Position numbers and translations under genes: made by a program. A stretch of DNA of 64,000 bases from Metallosphaera tengchongensis (GTDB taxonomy: Archaea; Thermoproteota; Thermoprotei_A; Sulfolobales; Sulfolobaceae): positions 310,001 through 374,000 of the forward strand of contig NZ_CP049074.1 of the NCBI RefSeq assembly GCF_013343295.1. The letters run 5' to 3'. Under the pieces are notes generated by a model. The model had not been told where the DNA came from, ran no database searches, and worked only from the letters and a program-made list of their open reading frames with translations. Positions 59,838 to 64,000 of this stretch are shown here, piece by piece. Each line of letters starts with the position of its first letter. Within the stretch, counting starts at the first letter, position 1.

Positions 59838-60857
59838 TTAGGTTAAGTTTCTTTCTATCCAAGGCATATCCTCCAGGAAAAGGGTACAGGATGAGTTCTC
59901 CAGGGCGCTCTCTAGAAAATCTACAATCTGATTTAAGTACTCAATAAGCAGAACAGTGTTAGATCCGTTGAGATGCGCTAGATCGCTTCTCGAGTCTCTA
60001 ATGAGATTTAGACCATTTAGTACTCTCTTAGTGCTAGGGAAGAGAACAGTCATCACTACTTCATCTAATAAGTCGTTTACTCTTTTCAAGACGTTCCTAA
60101 CTATTTCAGTTTCTTTCTCATTCAACTGGTAAGATTTAACTAATTCCACGACTCTGTCAACTAACTTACCTACATTCAGGAGAGCTGTAGAGTTTATTAC
60201 TATAAGAGAATTCTTGGTCATGTTCTTTGCGGTTTCATATTTACTGCCCATTATTCTCCTCATTAACATATAGTAAAGTCTTTTCAGATCCTCATGATTT
60301 ACTGAGCTATCCTTTGGTGTTTCTCTAGATATTACTGCTATGGCCTCATCGACTCTTTTGGCAACAGTATTGAGCATCCTTCTAAGTAACGACTCTACGC
60401 CCACCTTCTCGGTATCCAGCAAACATTCTACTTTCACTCTGGTCTCTGAAGCCTCAGTGACCTCTATGCCAACCATTTGTTTCGTAACCTGCACAATGTC
60501 CTCTACGTCCTTGGGAAGTATAGACTTCCTTGACTCCAAGACAATTTCGTCGTAACCCAAGGAGTAGAGACAGGGAATTATACCAGGGACTGGTTGCTTC
60601 AATGAGTCTATATCGATCCTTATGGATCTGTGACTAGCTTCCATCTTTATTTTCTCGGCGACCAGCTTTAAGGAACCGTCATTTGATAGTTCTATGAGGA
60701 TCTTATCCCCAGGTTTCACGTTCCACTTGTTTATCCATTTTTTTGGAAGTGTAATAAATAACGAAGACGAACCTAGTTTCTGAACCTTCCTGGTCTCTAT
60801 GTCCTTAGTATTGTTGAGCTCTTCCAATCTGATCCCTTTGTAAGTTATCTTAAACAC
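59838..60857 (-). CDS. AbrB-PhoU fusion regulator (paralogue 2), upstream of sufC
   Basis: The 339-aa protein has an N-terminal AbrB/SpoVT domain (RKVQKLGSSSLFITLPKKWIN, residues 23-43, then VKPGDKILIELSNDGSLKL) and a PhoU-like helical C-terminal region. It is the paralogue of the protein at 27081-28151. Its stop lies 31 bp upstream of the sufC start on the same strand, so it is probably the first gene of the suf operon and may be its regulator. The frame starts at GTG with a gtttataaac box just upstream. The 267-bp gap 60858-61124 shows no gene. Confidence 0.8.
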   Translation of the reverse strand: MFKITYKGIRLEELNNTKDIETRKVQKLGSSSLFITLPKKWINKWNVKPGDKILIELSNDGSLKLVAEKIKMEASHRSIRIDIDSLKQPVPGIIPCLYSLGYDEIVLESRKSILPKDVEDIVQVTKQMVGIEVTEASETRVKVECLLDTEKVGVESLLRRMLNTVAKRVDEAIAVISRETPKDSSVNHEDLKRLYYMLMRRIMGSKYETAKNMTKNSLIVINSTALLNVGKLVDRVVELVKSYQLNEKETEIVRNVLKRVNDLLDEVVMTVLFPSTKRVLNGLNLIRDSRSDLAHLNGSNTVLLIEYLNQIVDFLESALENSSCTLFLEDMPWIERNLT

Positions 60858-61124
60858 TGTTTATAAACATATTGCAACTTGTTTCTAAGTCTTTTAAAAG
60901 CAGACTTATTATGCTTTTAAATGAAGCTCCGCCTCCCGTGTATGGATCACTAAAATTATCTTAAGAAAATTTTTAGGCCTTCTTAGAATTTTAAGATCGT
61001 GTTGACTAACTTGAGTTACCTTTTTACTTATTGAAGATTAAAATTTACTGCACAATGGTTCAAGATTCAATATAAGAGTCATATATATTATTTTAAAAAT
61101 AAAATATAGAAAAATAGATTAATG

Positions 61125-61508
61125 CTAAGAGTTTGATGTCTGGAATCTTAGTATAACCCTTCCCTTGATCCTACTAACTTGGACATCAGGATTCTGAAAT
61201 TCGGCTGGTAAAGGAATGAGTAACCTATACTTGTATCCCCTGGAATCTGTACAGGAGAAGTGGAGAACCTTTTCGCTTACCTTTATGTAGACCGTCTCGC
61301 TTCTTAGATACGGAACGTCTATGACGTAGATAGTATCCTTCCCTTTGGCATATCTTGTGTAGAGTGGCGTAAGAAAGTTCTGATCCTCCATTACTCTCCT
61401 TATTTGTTTAGACATTGACTCTACTATTTGTTCCATTTCTTCCATCTCAGACTCTATGACCTTTCTAACCATCTCTTCTAAACTCTTGTAAACAGGCATG
61501 TCTTTCAC
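61125..61508 (-). CDS. Hsp20/alpha-crystallin-like protein
   Basis: This 127-aa protein has an N-terminal charged helix (EEMVRKVIESEMEEMEQIVES) and a beta-sandwich C-terminal half typical of Hsp20-like folds (DTIYVIDVPYLRSETVYIKVSEKVLHFSC, YRLLIPLPAEFQNPDVQVSRIKGRVILRFQ). The C-terminal I-x-I motif of classical small heat-shock proteins is not seen. It overlaps the PAC2 gene by 4 bp. Confidence 0.75.
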   Translation of the reverse strand: MKDMPVYKSLEEMVRKVIESEMEEMEQIVESMSKQIRRVMEDQNFLTPLYTRYAKGKDTIYVIDVPYLRSETVYIKVSEKVLHFSCTDSRGYKYRLLIPLPAEFQNPDVQVSRIKGRVILRFQTSNS

Positions 61509-62266
61509 GCGTAAGACATTGGTTTACCTGAAGAGTAACTTGGGAGTTCCTTTTTAGTCTGTTCCATTAAACCTCTTATCCTAGACCTTATTTCCTCGGC
61601 TTCCTGAAGAAGACCGCTAACATCGACTTTAAAACCCAAATAACTGCTAATGATCTCAAGGGCAACAGCAGAGGCTTCTGGATCAGGAATGTCTAAGAAT
61701 GATTCTACAACTATTGCCAAATTTCTGATCTTCGTCTTTGAGCTCTCGTACAGGATGGGCGCATATGGTCCAGAAATATATCCCTGCGCAAACTTTTGCA
61801 CATTAGATAAACCGTTCAGGCTCTCAGCCATATCCTTCGAATTGGCTATCCAGTAAGCACTGGGCTTCTCCAAATCAAGCCTATTGGGAACTGGAAGACC
61901 AGTGATCGATATTATTTCTTGAATGCCGTACCTCGAGGCGTAATCTGTCACGAGTTTTGCCAAGGGGTAGGCAGCGTTTGCAGGGAGTGCTGTCCATGCA
62001 TGAAGCACTATTAGGTTTATCCCCTTTCCATAGTACAGCCTCAAAGGGGACTTGGCTACCCCGTCATCCACATGAAGTATGGGAGGTAAGTATTTTCTAG
62101 AGAATATCTGCCCGAATTCCTCAACTATTCCCTTGGAAATGAGGAACTCGGTGACTATTTCACCCACCAGTCCAGCATCTGGGATTCCTATTAACATGTA
62201 CGCTGGCTTCCTTAGTTCTGGAATGTACCTCTCTTCGATGTCAAAATTTTCATCCATTTTAATCAC
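61505..62266 (-). CDS. PAC2-family proteasome assembly chaperone-like protein
   Basis: This 253-aa archaeal protein has the PAC2 fold: [21 protein letters not shown] near 23, [25 protein letters not shown] near 78, and [21 protein letters not shown] near 118. Archaeal PbaA/PbaB-type members bind proteasome alpha rings or other partners. The role here is not certain. It overlaps gcvH by 8 bp and the Hsp20-like gene by 4 bp, so the four minus-strand genes form one unit. Confidence 0.85.
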   Translation of the reverse strand: MIKMDENFDIEERYIPELRKPAYMLIGIPDAGLVGEIVTEFLISKGIVEEFGQIFSRKYLPPILHVDDGVAKSPLRLYYGKGINLIVLHAWTALPANAAYPLAKLVTDYASRYGIQEIISITGLPVPNRLDLEKPSAYWIANSKDMAESLNGLSNVQKFAQGYISGPYAPILYESSKTKIRNLAIVVESFLDIPDPEASAVALEIISSYLGFKVDVSGLLQEAEEIRSRIRGLMEQTKKELPSYSSGKPMSYA

Positions 62267-62666
62267 CCTTTACTCTCTCTGTATACATGTCAGGAGTGAG
62301 CAGCTTTTTAGTTTCCTCTTTGTTTGATAGTTTAATCTTGAATAGCCAACCATTACCGTATGGATCCTTGTTTATTAATTCGGGGCTTGAAATGAGATTC
62401 TCATTCACTTCTACAATTTCACCACTCAGTGGGGTATATATATCTGCAGCCGCTTTCACGGATTCCACCACAGCCACGACTTCTCCTGAAGATACCTTCT
62501 GACCCTTCTTCGGTAAGTCCACCCCGACTATGTCCCTCAGCTTCTTCTGCGCATAGTCTGTTATCCCCACAGTTGCATTGTCTTCCTCTATCTTTATCCA
62601 CTCATCGGTCTCAGTGTAAAGTAGGTCGTTCCTAAGTACGTATTTCCCGACCTTAAATTCGGTCAT
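62259..62666 (-). CDS. gcvH: Glycine cleavage system H protein
   Basis: This 135-aa lipoyl carrier shuttles the aminomethyl group between P, T and L proteins. [33 protein letters not shown] near 16 and the lipoylation site [14 protein letters not shown] (Lys near residue 70) are diagnostic. The last 20 residues are an extension. It lies 10 bp after gcvT on the same strand. Confidence 0.96.
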   Translation of the reverse strand: MTEFKVGKYVLRNDLLYTETDEWIKIEEDNATVGITDYAQKKLRDIVGVDLPKKGQKVSSGEVVAVVESVKAAADIYTPLSGEIVEVNENLISSPELINKDPYGNGWLFKIKLSNKEETKKLLTPDMYTERVKGD

Positions 62667-62676
62667 TCCAAAGACC

Positions 62677-63720
62677 TCACTTTAATAGTGGGAAGTCCGA
62701 TAATTTAATATTATAATCTCTTCCCCTAATTTCAACGTCCGCGTTTCCTCCAAGGAGAAAGTGCCTTGAGTTTACGTAACCCATTCCTATAACTCTCGAG
62801 AGAAATGGGGAGTAACTAGAACTGGTGACTTTACCTATTTCCTCTCCCATTATCTTGATTCTAGTACCGTTCCTGGGAATTACCCTCAAGTTCTTGGGGA
62901 GTTTAATGCCTATCCTTAATTTATCTACTCCACTTTTCAATATCTCTACAAGAGCCTGTTTTCCAATAAATTCCTTTTCAAGCGAGTAAACCCAATACCT
63001 GGCTTCCACTGGGTTTACTTCCTCTCCTATGTCCTCCCCATACAACACGAAACCCATCTCTTGCCTCAGACTGTCCCTAGCCATAAGCCCTGCAGGTTTC
63101 ACTCCTTTCGATACTAGCTTATTTAGGATCACCTCTGCCGCTTCTGGCTTAGCCCAAAACTCGACTCCGTCCTCTCCTGTCCATCCAGAACGGCTCAAAA
63201 GAAAGACTTCCTGTCCCTCAAAATTCACATTAAGTTTAAATTGCAGAGGTTGCAGGTTTGGTTTTTCTATGTAGTCCCAGACTTTCTTTCCTTGGATTGC
63301 TATCATTACCAGACCAAACGTCAAGTCCTCTACGTCTAAACTGGAGTTTTTCCTTATCCATGAGATTACCTTTTCCCTGTTTATCGCATTAGTAACCACG
63401 AGGAATTCAGATTCCGACACCTTGTAAGTCATGACGTCATCTATAAAACCAGCTTTGTCACTAAGAAACGCAGTTGGCCCAATCATCGAATACTGCGGGG
63501 CATCCGCCACCTTTTTCGCAACTAGATTTTCAATTTCCTCAATTTTTCCCTTTATTTTTAACCTTCCCATGTGAGAGAGGTCGAAAAAAGCTGACTCTGT
63601 CCTCACTGCCAGGTGCTCCTCTTGATAAGAAGAATAAGACATTGGCATTTTCCATCCTGCGAACTCACCAAGGCTGGAGTTTAACTTTTCCTCAAAGTTA
63701 ACTAGTGGTGTACAAAACAT
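62677..63720 (-). CDS. gcvT: Glycine cleavage system T protein (aminomethyltransferase)
   Basis: This enzyme moves the methylene group from the H-protein aminomethyl arm to tetrahydrofolate or an archaeal pterin, releasing ammonia. The 347-aa protein shows [36 protein letters not shown] near 23, [27 protein letters not shown] near 212 and [13 protein letters not shown] near 300. It is divergent from gcvPA over 44 bp, a compact glycine-cleavage locus. Confidence 0.95.
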   Translation of the reverse strand: MFCTPLVNFEEKLNSSLGEFAGWKMPMSYSSYQEEHLAVRTESAFFDLSHMGRLKIKGKIEEIENLVAKKVADAPQYSMIGPTAFLSDKAGFIDDVMTYKVSESEFLVVTNAINREKVISWIRKNSSLDVEDLTFGLVMIAIQGKKVWDYIEKPNLQPLQFKLNVNFEGQEVFLLSRSGWTGEDGVEFWAKPEAAEVILNKLVSKGVKPAGLMARDSLRQEMGFVLYGEDIGEEVNPVEARYWVYSLEKEFIGKQALVEILKSGVDKLRIGIKLPKNLRVIPRNGTRIKIMGEEIGKVTSSSYSPFLSRVIGMGYVNSRHFLLGGNADVEIRGRDYNIKLSDFPLLK

Positions 63721-63764
63721 TCATAACCGCCTTCTATTATTCATAGTTTGCTGAATGAGTTTAA

Positions 63765-64000
63765 ATGAACATGCATCCCTGGCTTCCAAATCTATCCAGA
63801 GTTCAAGAGATGTTGAAAGCAATAGGGGTTGACAAAGTAGAGGACCTTTTTAAAGACGTGCCCGAGGATCTTGTTCTAAAGGAGGATCTAAAAATTGGAT
63901 ATGGTAAGCCTCTATCAGAGGAAGAAATTAGAGAAAGGCTTGAACAAATAAGTAACAACAACGCCAAGTTAAGATACCCGCCTTTTCTAGGTGGAGGTGC
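63765..64000 (+). CDS. gcvPA: Glycine dehydrogenase (decarboxylating) subunit 1, 5' part
   Basis: This is the P-protein alpha subunit, which decarboxylates glycine with PLP. The visible 78 residues begin MNMHPWLPNLSRVQEMLKAI, then VDKVEDLFKDVPEDL and KPLSEEEIRERL. The start typical of GcvPA is MHPWLPN, so ATG 63771 is as likely as 63765. The gene is cut by the window end. It is divergent from gcvT, with which it shares the 44-bp promoter region. Confidence 0.9.
   Translation, partial: MNMHPWLPNLSRVQEMLKAIGVDKVEDLFKDVPEDLVLKEDLKIGYGKPLSEEEIRERLEQISNNNAKLRYPPFLGGG

Overview
The window is a piece of a thermoacidophilic crenarchaeon of the order Sulfolobales. The evidence is an archaeal-type ribosomal and translation superoperon (P0/L12, L39e, L31e, LX, aIF6, PDCD5-like), a stand-alone threonyl-tRNA editing protein, tRNA introns after position 37, leaderless genes with a TATA box about 22-30 bp upstream, GGTGA ribosome-binding sites inside operons, and IS200/IS605-type TnpB elements of the kind common in Sulfolobales. 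Base composition looks like the low 40s %GC by eye, which fits Metallosphaera- or Sulfuracidifex-like genomes better than Saccharolobus. That genus-level remark is inference. Most of the window is core genome.

Layout. 1-5 kb: the end of an endonuclease III-like gene, sucCD, small hypotheticals, a cobalamin adenosyltransferase and intron-containing tRNA-Ala. 4.9-8.7 kb: iorBA, tRNA-Pro, an HTH regulator and NAC. 8.7-15 kb: a plus-strand cluster with a beta-CASP nuclease, the ThrRS editing protein, mevalonate kinase, GlmS and a GlmU-like protein. 15.2-25.8 kb: tRNA-Arg and a very long minus-strand unit running rps19e, PDCD5-like, rpl39e, rpl31e, eif6, LX, prefoldin, ftsY, secE, spt5, L11, L1, P0, L12, alaS, DUF434. 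Two of these genes, secE (59 aa) and rpl39e (51 aa), are very short. 25.9-32 kb: nicotinate phosphoribosyltransferase, an AbrB-PhoU protein, a DUF711 protein, a large pilin-signal surface protein and a Xer recombinase. 32.5-44.2 kb: gamma-carbonic anhydrase-like protein, an RNA m5C methyltransferase, beta-RFAP synthase, a degenerate acyl-CoA ligase with thioredoxin, an orphan ABC ATPase, glutamine synthetase, GTP cyclohydrolase I, an M24 peptidase, MoaA, a small kinase-like protein, cysteine synthase and a TusA/DsrE pair. 44.6-48.9 kb: a SpeD-family decarboxylase and the HMG-CoA block (HMG-CoA synthase, thiolase, DUF35, HMG-CoA reductase). 49.4-54.2 kb: glyA, uspA, gap and pgk. 54.3-56.2 kb: a tRNA-rich island (Gln, Thr, Met) holding a TnpB element and a small ribbon-helix-helix gene. 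56.4-64 kb: sufCBD with an AbrB-PhoU regulator, then an Hsp20-like protein, PAC2, gcvH and gcvT, divergent from gcvPA.

How genes work together. Mevalonate synthesis is represented by the thiolase/HMGS/DUF35/HMGR block and by mevalonate kinase 35 kb away. GlyA, GcvT/H/PA, FolE and beta-RFAP synthase together suggest one-carbon metabolism on an archaeal modified pterin. SucCD and the cobalamin adenosyltransferase fit central carbon metabolism with a B12-dependent mutase. SufBCD, MoaA, IorA and the TusA/DsrE/cysteine synthase neighbourhood concern sulfur and Fe-S handling.

I see no CRISPR array, provirus or recognisable defence island. The most unusual signals are: a family of hairpin repeats, all in one orientation, that look like solo TnpB/omega-RNA ends; a 111-bp perfect duplication joining the tails of P0 and L12; a succinyl-CoA ligase alpha gene whose conserved N-terminus has no ATG, GTG or TTG start; several enzymes lacking signature catalytic residues; and a small RHH gene that ends inside a tRNA gene.
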